A stretch of 64,000 nt of DNA, taken from positions 27,140-91,139 of the forward strand of contig JABANP010000193.1 in assembly GCA_013115135.1 (NCBI GenBank), written 5' to 3'. Numbering within the stretch: position 1 is the stretch's first letter; every line of letters starts with the position of its first letter. The stretch is from Perkinsus olseni (lineage: Eukaryota > Perkinsozoa > Perkinsida > Perkinsidae). Below the pieces are notes generated by a model. The model was not told the origin of the DNA and did no database searches. It saw nothing but the letters and a program-made list of their open reading frames with translations. Position numbers and translations under genes: made by a program. Below, one piece after another: positions 11,221-22,453 of this stretch.

Positions 11221-13801
11221 ATGCCCTCGAGCCCACCTGAAGACGGAAAGGTCAGGTGAGTGTCATCTACCAGGCCACCGGTCAATCCAGTCGTGCATTG
11301 CTCGTCATCATCATCTTCAGAGTAGCCATGCTGGGCTTTGGTGTTGTCGGTGGCGGAGTTGTCGAGCTACTGAAGCCCTATGACCGTACCATCGCTCTTA
11401 CTAAGGTAGACTGGCGTGAGAACACGGTATATCATCCACCGCCCATTTTTCTACCATCACCACCCTCGGTGTCCTCAGCCTCAATTGGCTCGACGGCTCC
11501 CAGGCCTCCAGAGCTTCCGGTCGATCTCCTTTGTCATTCTGCGCCCCAGAGACTGAGCCTTTTTCGGCACGGTCATCCCAACGCCTTCTTGCCTACAGAT
11601 ATGCGTTCGCGATCCTAGTAAGAGTCGTGATGTGGAGCTACCCCAAACTTGCGAGATCGTCACGGACCCTCACGCTATTCTCAATGATGCGTCCATTGGT
11701 GAGGACCCCACTCCTGCTCGAGGGATTATAGTACATCCTGCAGATATTGTCATTGAAGTCATGGGTGGTACGGACAGCGCATGGACGTACACCGAGAAAG
11801 CCTTGAAATCTGGAAAGTCGGACGGGAGAAGTGCTCGTTACCTCACCGAAGTTGCGCTCAGCGAAATGCCTGGTTTTCTTACGACTTTGGGCTTCTAGTG
11901 GCAAGAGTTGAGGGAAATGTGGTAGTAACTTGAATCGTGACCCCTATGGTCATCAGTACCCCGATAGGACTCCCTGACAGGGACTCCCTGTCGAAGTGTA
12001 GTTGCGTGGATGGCCAGAACTTGGGAATAGCTCGGACGTGGGCGCCCAGATGAATCACCGTCCATCAGGCACATTGTCACCGCTAATAAGGCACTGATAT
12101 CGAAGTACATGGACTCAATCGAACAGCTGGCCTTGGACCAGAACGTAGTCCCGGAAAGGGCTAGCGGAGCGATGCAACCCTTTTCTTAGGTACAATTTTT
12201 ATATGAAGCAGCGGTGTGTGGTGGTATACCAATAGTTAACACCGTACTGCGTGGGCTCAGGGCGGATACTTTCAACCACATATCTGGGTAGAATGTCCGC
12301 CTGTCTGCCGCGGACTGATGCCGTCATTGGACTCTAGCACAGTTATCTAATGTGGCCGCCAGCATTGTAACCCCTCTTAACTGTATTATTGTTGTTGTTA
12401 GCATCATGAACGGCAGTACTAACTACATTCTCTCTCGCATGGAGCATGAGGGTGTCTCTTACGATGAGGTGATGACGGTGCCACTTCACATCAGGGAGAG
12501 CCTGATGTCTTAGGTTATTAATGACGCTCGCAGGCTTGGGTATCTTGAGGCTGACCCGAGTGCTGGTGGGTATACGAGCTGGTAATCAATACCGTACCTT
12601 CCGCAACTCGTCGTGATCAGATCTAGAAGGTTACGATGCTAGGAGTAAGATATGCATTCTTGCACGCATTGCCTTCGGCGTGACAGTCAGCGATGAGAGC
12701 TTGCTGTAAGTTTCTCTCTTCTCCATTCCTTCATTGGGCCATTGATTAACCACTTCCCGTACCGCATCTCCCCCTCCTTTCAACCCTATGAAGGGCAGTC
12801 AGTTCTTGCCACTTATTGCTGGTCTTCCAGATACACTGTTGGCATCACTCATGTGTCCTCTCGTGATTTTCAATACGCCAAGGGCTGCGGGTACACCATC
12901 AAGCTCATAGCCAAGGCTCAGCTCCTTCCCGGTAACTGGCTTTATACTCCCTGTGGTCTCCCAGCGTTGCAGCATCGCTAGCTGTTCACGGCTGAGCTGA
13001 GAAGGACTTCATTCCAAGTTCGATTCAGTCACGAAATTGAGAGTGCTCCTCGAGAACGCCTAAACTCGCATACTTCATCATTGAATAGGATCTATTATTT
13101 CAGGCGACGGGGATGATGATTGCAGACGCCTCGAGTGTTGGGTGTCCCCAGCGCTCGTCCCCCTCACCAACACCATGGCTACAGTGAGCGGTCCTACTAA
13201 CTGTGTCGAAGTGTCTACGGCACGCGTTGGTCCTCAATGGTAAGTGTTGATAATACTAGGCTCCTGGAAGTGCATGGCATCAGGTACATAGGGGCAGGTG
13301 CTGGGAGGTATCCCACCGCCAACTCGGTGGTTAGTGATGTTCTCGAGGCGGTAGATAACTGCAATACTGGCATCGGGTAAGCAGCCAGGGTGGACTTTCA
13401 ACCCAGTGGTCGATGGACTGGACATCATACAGCCAGTTATGGGTGTCTGGGAATGTTAGCGTTGTTTGGTTCCAGTTGGTCGATTGAGGTCTAACGACGG
13501 CAGTGTAACCCTACAATTAATTATGAACGGCCGTGACACTAGCTATGCGAACTGTCCGAGTGTTCAATCAGGCTCTCCAGTACATCATGTTCTTTGGACA
13601 GTCTGTGCTGTAGGTTTCCATCCCCCTACGGACATCGCCAACTCGATTGTAAAGTTGACGAAGACGTTCGCGCTGTTGCGTAGGCGTTCGCTCCTCCGAA
13701 CTGAACCGCAGCCAGTTCGCAGGTATGCTCGAGTGGACGACAAGGAGACGGTGTCCAAGGCGCTGAAGGATAAGGGGATTGAAATAGACGAAGGTGACTA
13801 G
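11221..13801 (+). CDS. homoserine dehydrogenase, multi-exon
   Basis: NAD(P)-dependent reduction of aspartate semialdehyde to homoserine, the branch point to threonine and methionine. The ATG at 11221 opens a short exon (11221-11255) spliced to 11321, giving VRVAMLGFGVVGGGVVELL, the Rossmann nucleotide-binding loop. Later exons give IVIEVMGG (about 11737-11770), VTANKALIS (about 12075-12105), the EAAVCGGIPIVNT catalytic-domain block (about 12205-12245), IMNGSTNYIL (about 12404-12433), ARRLGYLEADPSA followed by DLEGYDARSKICILA (about 12525-12670), GITHVSSRDFQYAK (about 12842-12885) and the C-terminal GAGRYPTANSVVSDVLE (about 13295-13350). Every junction I checked is GT-AG and in phase. The last exon is less certain: the frame closes at 13801, but a neighbouring frame continues in an ACT-like pattern to about 13875. 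It appears to be a stand-alone enzyme, with no aspartokinase domain in front. Confidence 0.92.
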
Positions 13802-14089
13802 TCATTGTAGATAGTGGGGTGTTGGCGATGGCCGTAACAGATACCCCGGAGGATGTCATTATGACCAAGGGCCCCGTCAGCCTATCACAGCTGCGGCAAA
13901 GTTCACCCTGTCATTGTCATGCCCGTACTTGACTGACTCTCCCCTGATGACACCTGAATGTTTCACTTGCTGTACTTGAGTTCACACTGAGTGATGAGAA
14001 CGAGTTAACGAACACAACACTACCATTCGGGGGAGAAAGACCTGAGGGGATTAATAAGTTAAAAGAGTATCCTGGATAAAGTTGTGGAA

Positions 14090-15001
14090 CTAGCAACGTT
14101 TGAGTGTGGTACGCAGGAACACTCCGGCCTTCAAGCGTATCTGGTTCGAGTCTATTATAGTGATGTCAAACTTCTTGATGCTTGCCTTCGCCATAACGGC
14201 CTTGAGAACATCATCGAAGTGAGAAAGATCGATACTAGATCCGCTCACGTGGTAATCGCAAGAGCCTTCCACCTGGAAGGAGGGCAAGTTGAGAGTCAAA
14301 CGGCCGTTCTTCAAGATAATGTCGAATGAATGGAACATTAGTTTCCCGCAAAAGTGTCCCTCCAAGGTGGGACATTTAGTAGTGGTGCTCGTGGACGTAC
14401 TGGTCTTTATAGTGGTAGTCGTGCTAGACGTGGTGGTCCTCTTCGTGGTACTAGCTATAGTAGTTCGACGAGCTGACGTAGTGGTAGTGGTGCAGGGCGC
14501 GCCTGTAGTCTTAGTGGTAGTGGTGCAGGGCGCGCCTGTAGTCTTGGTGGTAGTGTGAAAAGGTGCCATTGTAGTAGTGGTAGTTGTGCAGGGCTCTGCC
14601 GTAGTGGTAGTTGTGCAGGGCTCTGCCGTATTGGTAGTTGTGCAGGGCTCTGCCGTAGTGGTAGTAACGGGTGACCCTGTCGTGTTGGGCATTTGGGTCG
14701 TTGAACACGGAGTGGGAGGGCTCTCAGTAGTAGAACGGACTATTGGGCAAGCGACCGGGTCGCCGGAACAGTTGACATCGTCGGGTCCACCGGTAAGGAA
14801 ACATAAGGTTTCGTCTTTCCTACGGATGAACCCCTGGCAGACAGGTTGTTCTTTCTGCCAGCCCTTGCAGTAGGAACCCTTGCCAGAGCCAGCACACGCC
14901 GTCTTGTCGCCGAGGTCGATGCACATCTGCATGCACGGATCAGATGCTGCCACCAAACTGGATATGCTACCAAAAACTATGATGCCGAGTGTTTTGCTCA
15001 T
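14090..15001 (-). CDS. secreted Cys-rich protein with Thr-rich mucin-like linker
   Basis: Single-exon frame of 303 residues. Residues 1-20 form a signal peptide ending near VAASD. Residues 21-90 hold about eight cysteines (CMQMC, YCKGW, VCQGF, LCF, CSGD, ACP). Residues 95-205 are a Thr/Pro/Ala linker with tandem blocks of about ten residues built on EPCTTT and GAPCTTT, likely heavily O-glycosylated. A C-terminal domain of about 95 residues starts with the CGKL motif and has regular hydrophobic strands. The N-terminal cysteine pattern matches the protein encoded at 28757-29191, so the two form a paralogous pair. Function is unknown; surface coat or secreted matrix is an inference. The linker DNA is a degenerate minisatellite, so allele length may vary. 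Confidence 0.78.
   Translation of the reverse strand: MSKTLGIIVFGSISSLVAASDPCMQMCIDLGDKTACAGSGKGSYCKGWQKEQPVCQGFIRRKDETLCFLTGGPDDVNCSGDPVACPIVRSTTESPPTPCSTTQMPNTTGSPVTTTTAEPCTTTNTAEPCTTTTTAEPCTTTTTTMAPFHTTTKTTGAPCTTTTKTTGAPCTTTTTSARRTTIASTTKRTTTSSTTTTIKTSTSTSTTTKCPTLEGHFCGKLMFHSFDIILKNGRLTLNLPSFQVEGSCDYHVSGSSIDLSHFDDVLKAVMAKASIKKFDITIIDSNQIRLKAGVFLRTTLKRC
14445..14680 (-). repeat. degenerate minisatellite in the Thr-rich linker
   Basis: Tandem units of about 27-33 bases on the plus strand share GTAGTGGTAGT-type cores and CAGGGC(T/G)C boxes (14493-14670). They encode repeated Thr-rich blocks with one Cys each on the minus strand. Confidence 0.7.
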
Positions 15002-15284
15002 AGTTGAGAGAAAAAACTGCTACGGCTGTGCATCCTTGCTCCTCTGAGGGAGATTACAGAGAAGGGTGTGTTGTCAGCGATAACCCTAAACAAAGCAGAC
15101 CCATCGACCACGATCCAAGCCGCGTGGCTGCTGCCTATCATCAACTCGCCTGCTCATCGTGGTGACGCTGGCTGGGCCGCTCCATTAGTGTCACGTCACC
15201 GAAAGAGAGGGGGTCTGCTGTCACGACCATGGTTGCTAGATATCTACTGACCGTTTCCTCTCACGCTCTTGACTCATCCGGAGG

Positions 15285-16585
15285 ATGGGACCGGCATTCG
15301 TGTTTCTCATCCTCCTTGCGGCCTTCCTTTTGCAAAGTGAGTTCAGCGGCTCGAGAATTACAACGGCGAATTAATTTTCGGTTGGATCCCCGAACCCTTT
15401 GAGATTCTGTCAGTCGGCGACTGGCAGTCGCCTGTCAACTCTCCAACGGTGCCAACAGCAGGCAGTTGAGTATTACGATGCCTTCGTGACACTGTATCAG
15501 TGTTATCATCCCACAGCTACCCACGCTTCGAGGCACTGCTGACATGAAGTGACTCCATGTCAACTCACGGCCGTCACGTTTGAGTTAATTCTACATCAGA
15601 ACCTCCAATTAACCAATTCCATCACCGAGTTTGGCCTTTAGCTCGCAGGGCTGGAATAAGGTACCTCGGATCTCTGACTTCAACACACTTCGACTCGATG
15701 CACTGAAGACCGGAGAGAAAACTTTAGTGTGAAAGTACGCGTACACACGTACACGTACAAGGATATCTCGCTGCGCCCAAGCGATCGATTAACTTCCCGA
15801 CGCTCATTGGCTGTGCATCCCGTAAATCTCATGGTCGTGATGAATCCTATTCCTCAATGATGATCTGAGCTGCCCGCCATGCAAGGTTGCATTGATTAAT
15901 TGTTTCGTGTCGTGGGCGTAGGGTTCCCCTTCGACCATTGACCGCTTGCTGTATGGTTAGCTCAAAGACAAAGAGGACTCATAGTGCCAGGCAACGATAA
16001 GGCACCAGTTGTCTTGGTCTCCTTTGCTCCTAACAACCCTACTACTAACAGCTAATACTCATGCCCTTGTTGTTCATATGGCACCACTTCCTATGGACGC
16101 TAGCGGTGCTATCACTGCTAATACCCGTAGAAGGACGCCATCTAGTGCTGAGGATACACGTCAATGATGAACGTCGTGGGCCAGCAGATCTTCGAGGTCA
16201 GGCGGATCACTCGAGTATCTGTGATCCGGAAGTATCCACGAGCATTCAGATCCCTTCGCGACACTGTCGAACTTTGTAACAACAGCCGAGAAGAAAGTGA
16301 ACAGAGCGCTTGACACCGTCATGCGCCTAGAAAATAAGTAGTCCGGGATTCGGCGGCGGATTCATTCGGCATTAACCGGCCTCCTTGGTCTATGAAACTA
16401 GCCTCATCTCTTTGACTGCAATCAGGTTGGAAAGACGTGGTGATGGCGATACGCCTACCACAGGACTGCAGTTCTGGACGATGGGCTTCCTGTTACTGCT
16501 CGGAGCCGGTACAGCCGGTACCATCGTCTGGCTATATCACCCTGCCAAGAGAGCGAGCGTTGGGGGCGTCATAGCCGACGTGTAA
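15285..16585 (+). CDS. putative signal-peptide/one-TM protein, multi-exon
   Basis: Two pieces suggest one gene. An ATG at 15285 opens a strongly hydrophobic leader (MGPAFVFLILLAAFLLQ) ended by a GTGAGT donor. A last exon near 16426-16585 encodes a transmembrane helix (FWTMGFLLLLGAGTAGTIVW) and a short basic cytosolic tail before the stop. Intermediate exons (about 16040-16340) cannot be placed confidently because two frames remain open. A helix-rich stretch in front of the TM segment would fit a p24/TMED-like cargo receptor, but the usual FF or KK tail signal is absent. Treat the span and linkage as tentative. Confidence 0.35.
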
Positions 16586-17255
16586 TGCTGCTGGCATTCA
16601 CGACGAATTTCGAGGCGCGCGGTCATTAGGTTTGTCTTCACGGGAGAACTAGTATCTTTGACCGCGCGGGGTGGTGGTAGCTTGAAGGTTGTTATGAAGG
16701 GCAAAAAACGTGGTGATAAGGTCGAAGAATTTGCACAGATATCGTCGGAAGGGGGCCCAGAGCAGTAGGCGACGAGGCGTCGTGTGGGGTCGGGGCACGC
16801 AGTAATCGTCATCAGGCACACATTCACTAGCAAGGCAGGGGCCTTCACTTGGATTATAGGAGAGGTTGAGGTGATACGACTCACGCTTCGCTCCGCCGAG
16901 GAAACTTTCAGGATGTTGACGGGCCTGACGGGGAGGTGCTAGCGGAAATTTTTGAAGGTGATGAGGTGATTGCGGATGGCCGGATAGACTTGAAAGTGAT
17001 AGGAGAATCTTTATCATCGTAATCATCATCCTCGCCCGATTAGGATCTTTATAAAGAAGGTCGCTTGACTAAAGACATGCAGGAGCCGATAGAGGTAGAG
17101 CATACCCATTGTAGACGACCATCGCTGAGAGTTTGGAAGCAGATAAAGATACCGGTCCAAGGGGGTACCATTGATGAGGTAGTACTCAATGGTAAGCTGG
17201 CCAAAGGATCCAACCTCCATGAGGTAAGATTGCAGGAACGGTCTTTCTGGGCTCC
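16586..17255. other. no gene recognised
   Basis: Minus-strand frames 16537-16884, 16649-17029 and 17026-17358 and plus frame 17065-17337 are open, but none has a recognisable motif or convincing splice signals. The sequence GCTTCGCTCCGC at 16884-16895 is one copy of a dispersed short motif. Confidence 0.4.
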
Positions 17256-18120
17256 GTGCAGCTTTCAGGCCCTGCGCTACGGCAAGAGCATTTTTATGGG
17301 AGTCAAGCGTGCTGGTATCTTCGGTATTGCAGCGTAAGCTTGAAGTGTATCTTACCACCTCGACCTAAAGATTTGTTTAGATACGGGATCTGTGCAGTGT
17401 GCGGCGTATTCGGTAACTTCATGGTCGGAGGCATGTTCTTATTCGGTGGCTGCACTTCACAGAGCATCGTAGCGTTGGTGGGCATGGTCATACTGGCTGC
17501 CTTAGTCTTACCGGTAATAGGGATTCTGCTGCCTTCATTAGGCATCTCTCGGGAATTGAAGAGCCCCGCTGCTACATCTTTGCCGATCGATGCCAAGCGA
17601 TCGATGGCCTCAGCGGAATTTTATGAAGGGCAGGGCGGTGTTTTCCGTACAGTATCACGTACGGTGGAATAGGGTTGTAATTTGAGGACCTTCTCACCTT
17701 AGTGTGGTCGAACCTCAGACACTATCGGCGTGGGGGGCTGCTGACGATGTACAGTACGACCTAGCGAAGAATAAGATGTTCCTTGCTCGAGTGAGCTCAC
17801 AGCTGAAGGCTTTGGTGCTGATAATACTAGGGACGGTACAGATAGTAATGGCAGTCACTGGAGGCACAGGTAGTAGTACTAGATGTCGATCGGTCGGGGC
17901 CTGGTGGATTGGCGGTGCCTCCTCCTCAGAGACCTGTTCCCCGCTATTCACAACGCTGGGCTCAGCCTCACTCATCAATTCTATATTCTTCATTATTGTA
18001 TTCGTGAAGGATGAAGTAGGAGGAGACATCATGGCCTTGGTGAAGCCAAATTGCCTCTTGAAAGGGGCGAGGCAGGAGCCTGCTCAGGAAAGTGAGCAGC
18101 AGCAAGATGATGCCACATGA
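17256..18120 (+). CDS. putative four-span membrane protein, two exons
   Basis: Frame 17256-17663 continues in phase across a 55-nt GT-AG intron (17664-17718) into 17719-18120. Four hydrophobic helices are visible: about 17392-17455, 17465-17540, 17800-17860 and 17945-18005. A loop carries several cysteines between helices 3 and 4 (CRSVGAWW, ETCSP), and the tail is hydrophilic and Gln-rich. I do not recognise the family; the four-span layout with an extracellular Cys loop is reminiscent of tetraspan proteins but no tetraspanin CCG motif is present. The start could lie further upstream. Confidence 0.5.
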
Positions 18121-18318
18121 CCCCCATAAAGGTGTTCGCCCAATTATTGATCGTCTTGCGTTTGAGTAGTATAGCAGACCGTCTCCCTCGAAGGCGTTGC
18201 CATCACGACTCTTCTTTGCGTCCCTCTGCACCACTTCACGGACTGAGTATTCAACCCGGGCTATCGACGCTAGGCCGCACTTGCCCGAAAATGAACGTAG
18301 AAGTGCCGGAGAGGTCTG

Positions 18319-21300
18319 ATGATGGATGGTGGTGTTGGTCTTGGTAGCAGCAGAGTTTATATTGATTTGGCCGGCATGCCTCCTCCTCCTCCTGCTGACC
18401 AGGGTTCTACTTCCGTTAAACTCTTCGTAAGAGGTCTTCCCATCCATTACCCAGAGTCGGACTTGAGGGCTGTTTTTGAAGAGTACGTGCATGGGGCGCC
18501 TGGTGTTGTGATTAATGTTATCGGATTGGACGACCGTGCGATAGGGCAATGTCCACTAGGGTGCATTGGGGCTCTACAACCATCCTGTGTCTGGGAGACT
18601 AGCCGCTGGTTTTCTACTCTCAGATCTCTGTAGTTGCTAGAGTCGTAGCAAACTTCTCCATAGTCTGTCGTTGAAACAGTCATAAATCTCTACGGAGCCT
18701 TAAATACGCACTGGAGGGTCGGGAGCATCTACGGGGGAGTACATGTTGATCAAACACTGTCGAGTTCATGATTCGGCCTAGTAGCGTTTTTGGTCGATAA
18801 CTTCGTATTTGGGGACGGCAGGTGGATGAGTTGTTAGCCCATTGCTGTTTACTTTCAGGTACGGTGTAGTAGAGGATGTCTTCATCTTGAGGGATAGGTC
18901 CACCATGCAGAGTAGAGGTAGTTGTAGTACTACTATAAATAATAGAAGTACTAGTATCGTCGTTGCAGGGATGGCGTTCGTACGGTTTCGAGACATCCCC
19001 TGTGGCATGGCAGCCATCAAGGCGTTGAATGGTACTCAGCTACCGAGGAGCGACGTAATATCGGAGAGGCGTGGATCGCCGTTTGATAGTTCTGATCATA
19101 CTATTGCATACGGTACCTGATACCGTCGTTTTGGCAACTTGTGTCCGGTTTACTGACACCCCACTAATAACACCCCATCCGCTGGCCCCCTTCAGTCGCA
19201 TATCCCCTTATCAGTACTCCTAGCCCAGGGTGAGGCGGAAAGGCTAGGGATGCCAGGAGAAGCGGTCCCTACCGGTAGTATGGGTAGCAGCCGTAGATCA
19301 TTTACTATGCTTCTTCTGGGCGGATGGGCCGCTGTTTGATCGATAGAGGGAGTAGGCCTCGACACTACTTGACTTGTGATCTCGCGGTATCACAGCTAGT
19401 CTGTTGCATGCGAGTGGGTACTCATCGATATGCATGAGCATCCGTGAGTACCCTCCCTGCCACCCCGGCGTCTAAGGGCTGGTGGTGTGGCCTTGGGCTT
19501 CCCTCGTGTCAGAGTTCGATTGGTTGTATGGTAGGTGGTGATACTAAGCTCTTCGTGTCGGGTCTGGGGCCAGCGACACAGGAGCCTGAACTGCGGACTA
19601 TCTTCGAACCCTACGGCCGTATCAATGAAATTCATGTGCCGGGACCACATGCCTTGTAAGAAGGGCTCTTGCATACCGGCAGGGTCTCATACCGCTCCTT
19701 TCCCTACTCGCAGCTTTCTGACACCTTTCGCCAACGCAGGTATGCTTTCGTTCGTTTCGCTGATAAAGAAGATGCATTGAAGGCGATTCGAGAAGTTAAC
19801 GGGCCGCGTGACGGTCGAGGGGTCACAGAGGCCACTGGAAGTGAAGGTGGCTGAGTCAAGGGCCGCCAAGGCAGACAGGAACTCCCATTACCATCAACAT
19901 CACTATGCAGGAGGTAATCCCTACTGGAGTCGCAGGCACAGGTAGCTGAGTGACAGGCGGATACGACCCAACCACATCATCCTCGGGTTATGGTGGACCT
20001 CCGCCGCCTCTGGCTGCTCCTCCTGCTGCTCCTGCCTCGAGGGGTACGTCACGACCGATGTTCAAGGCGGGCATGGCGGCCGATCCAGCTAGTAGTAGGG
20101 GGTGAGCTTCACGAGTCTATGGTCTTCGGGACGATGCTCTCAGCCACCACAATGGGTCGTATTGACGGCGCACTGTTCACGACTTCACCGTGTAGAGAGG
20201 TGTCCTGCTAGGTGCTGCTGGTCTGCGGTTGATGGCTGGCGCAGCTGCATCCTTACCGATCAATGGGACATCGTCACCACCGCCAGGGAGGCAGGACAGC
20301 CCAGCATCGAACGGGGTTAGAGGCCCCTCCGCCACTCAGGCACCGAGGACGGCTGGGGTTTGGACTGAGTAACTAAACCTGGGTATCAGATTCCTTCTGG
20401 CGTTTGGATTTTTCTGACACCTCTAGCTTGGTAAATACTTGGCGATTCCTTCCAGGTACTTCACAATGGACGACACTCCTTACTACCACAACTCGCGCAC
20501 CAACGAAGTTCAGTGGGAGATGCCGGCGGAGTTCAGGAACCCCATCAACGTGCACACAGCGCCTCAGACTAAAGGTAAGGTCTGCTCAATTCAGAGGGGC
20601 TTCAGTCCTACTACTTCCCTAGACTCCTATTAAGCTGTGTTAACTCGGTGATTTTAACGACTATGCTTCCCGTACCCTGTTCAGTGGGATAGACGGTACG
20701 GGCGCTGGAAACCTTCAAAATTTCCTCCTTCGATGGTCTTGTTTCCGCAGCGCCGGCGATTACCTTACTTGATAACTGTGGTAAATTTAGTTTCGAAATC
20801 AACTCGTGTTATTAGTAGTAGAGAGTTGCTGGTCGAGAGGCCTCGGACCTTATTATTTTCATTGGTGAGTTTTAGTACCATCCAAACCTCAACTCAGGCA
20901 ACTCTAGACAGTAGTAGGGGGTGAGGAGGTATGTCAGTGTTTGTGATCTTCGTGCGTGCGCAGGTCCCCCCGGTGCTAACGTCTTTGTCTTCTCTGTACC
21001 GGATGCTTGGACCGAGAACGACTTGCGAGATCACTTCTCAAGTTTCGGAAATATTGTTTCGGCGAAGGTAGCTGAGAAGGCGCTGTTCTTGCATGCTCAG
21101 CTAGAGGTGTCAGAAAAGTGCCGAGCCGCTGTCCTTAGGTGGTGGTTGATAAACATACTGGTCTATCGCGTGGCTACGGATTCATCTCATACGATAATGC
21201 ACAATCAGCAGGGCGCGCGGTAGTACTGCGGAGGGTGGGCTGCATGGGTCGACAAGTTTTCCGATGGTAAAATGAATGTAGTTCTCGAACAGTCAGACTG

Positions 21301-21705
21301 GACCAGTCGTAGCGCTGGACGGGCGAGTGGCAGTTGGCCCGTCTGAAAGTGGTAAATGAAAGCGCAATCTACGCGAGTGTTTACGAGAGATAGGGAGGAA
21401 GTGTGTAACGTGAGTACTCAGCGGACGCCTAGAGCCACGTCGGATGGGGGCATTGATGCTCATCACTGGTGCGGTAGTGGCAGGTATTCGTCCCGAATTG
21501 GAATATGGTATGATCATCATTACTTGCTTTTTGCATAGAGCATGGATGAGCCTGTGGAGTAGCACACTCGGTTGCTCAGGTTGCCGAGATGAATGGCTTC
21601 GTAGCTGCCAATGGTCGACGTATCAAAGTGCAGATCAAGAAGGGAGAGGAGGGTGCTGCCGTTCAGAGGCCCGCTGGGGAGGGGAGACCAACTAGACCAT
21701 ATTGA
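18319..21705 (+). CDS. CELF/Bruno-like RNA-binding protein, RRM-RRM-WW-RRM
   Basis: RNA-binding regulator of splicing, stability or translation. The start at 18319 precedes a Pro-rich leader. RRM1: RNP2 KLFVRGLP near 18419; a 376-nt intron (18483-18858) leads to EEYGVVEDVFILRD, and another splice gives RNP1 GMAFVRF near 18969. RRM2: LFVSGLG near 19550 and YAFVRFADKEDALKAI near 19742. A Pro/Ala-rich linker follows (about 19985-20100). A WW domain is built by splicing VWTE (20358) to YFTMDDTPYYHN and VQWEMP (20457-20535), with both tryptophans and the aromatic pair present. RRM3: GPPGANVFVFSVP (20964), FGNIVSAK, GYGFISYDN (about 21165-21195) and a final QVAEMNGF...RRIKVQIKK block ending at the stop, 21703-21705. 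The GPxGAN opening of RRM3 is a CELF hallmark. A WW domain between RRM2 and RRM3 is not part of animal CELF proteins. Confidence 0.9.
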
Positions 21706-22453
21706 CAATAATTATTACAATTCAATTGTTATACTATTACTAATAGCTAGAGGTGTCAGAATGTATCACAGGTGATGTTGTTGATGATGATGGTCGTGAT
21801 GTTCATGCCCATGCCTGTTGCTGATGTTACTGCTGTGGTGTCGTTGATGATGCGTCCATCTGGATGGATATCTTAGAATTAGTGTTCGAGCTGCGTTCCG
21901 GTTGTAATACGACGACGACGATGCATTCCCTCTACCACTATCTGAACGCTCGGTCTTATCAATAACAACAACAACATCGATAGCTGCTGTTAGAGAGCTT
22001 AAGCCGTCCATTAGTCCACTACTGTTGCGCTCTCAGTTCACAGGGGATCGCACTGCTGCTTCGGCTACTGATAGCGAATGCTTGCACTAGATTTAGATCC
22101 TTTCGGCGCTTGGGCCGGACGACATCTCCTGTCGGTGAGGGTGTTGTCCATGTACAGTGTCCTACCATGGCTAGGGGCATGCTCAATGCGTGGATGCACT
22201 CGGCGGGCACAGTCGTTCTCGAGGTCTTTTGGATAGGCCTGGTGACGGTGGCCGCTGGGGTGTGCTTAGGAGGGTGCACGCGTGGTGCGCCCTGGTCACC
22301 GACGGTATCCAACTTCCGATACCGAGTTGTCTCCGTTCCGTAGAAGGGGTCTCCGGTGACCCTCGTTCAACCTTATCGATGAGATGACCTACTAACTCCG
22401 CTTGACGCAGTGTGATCTTCGAGTAGTTGTCGTGGTGTCTAATTTGAGCCATT
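21706..22453 (-). other. no confident gene; possible short minus-strand gene
   Basis: Minus-strand frames 22183-22452 and 22019-22312 overlap and could be two exons of a small gene starting at 22452, divergent from the plus-strand gene at 22454. Neither has a recognisable domain. A minus frame at 21766-22011 is His-rich because of CAT/ATG repeats (about 21776-21850). Confidence 0.25.

Noticed and set aside
14289..14873. Plus-strand Val-rich ORFs opposite the secreted protein gene
   Set aside because: They are antisense reading of ACC/ACT-rich codons of the Thr-rich linker.
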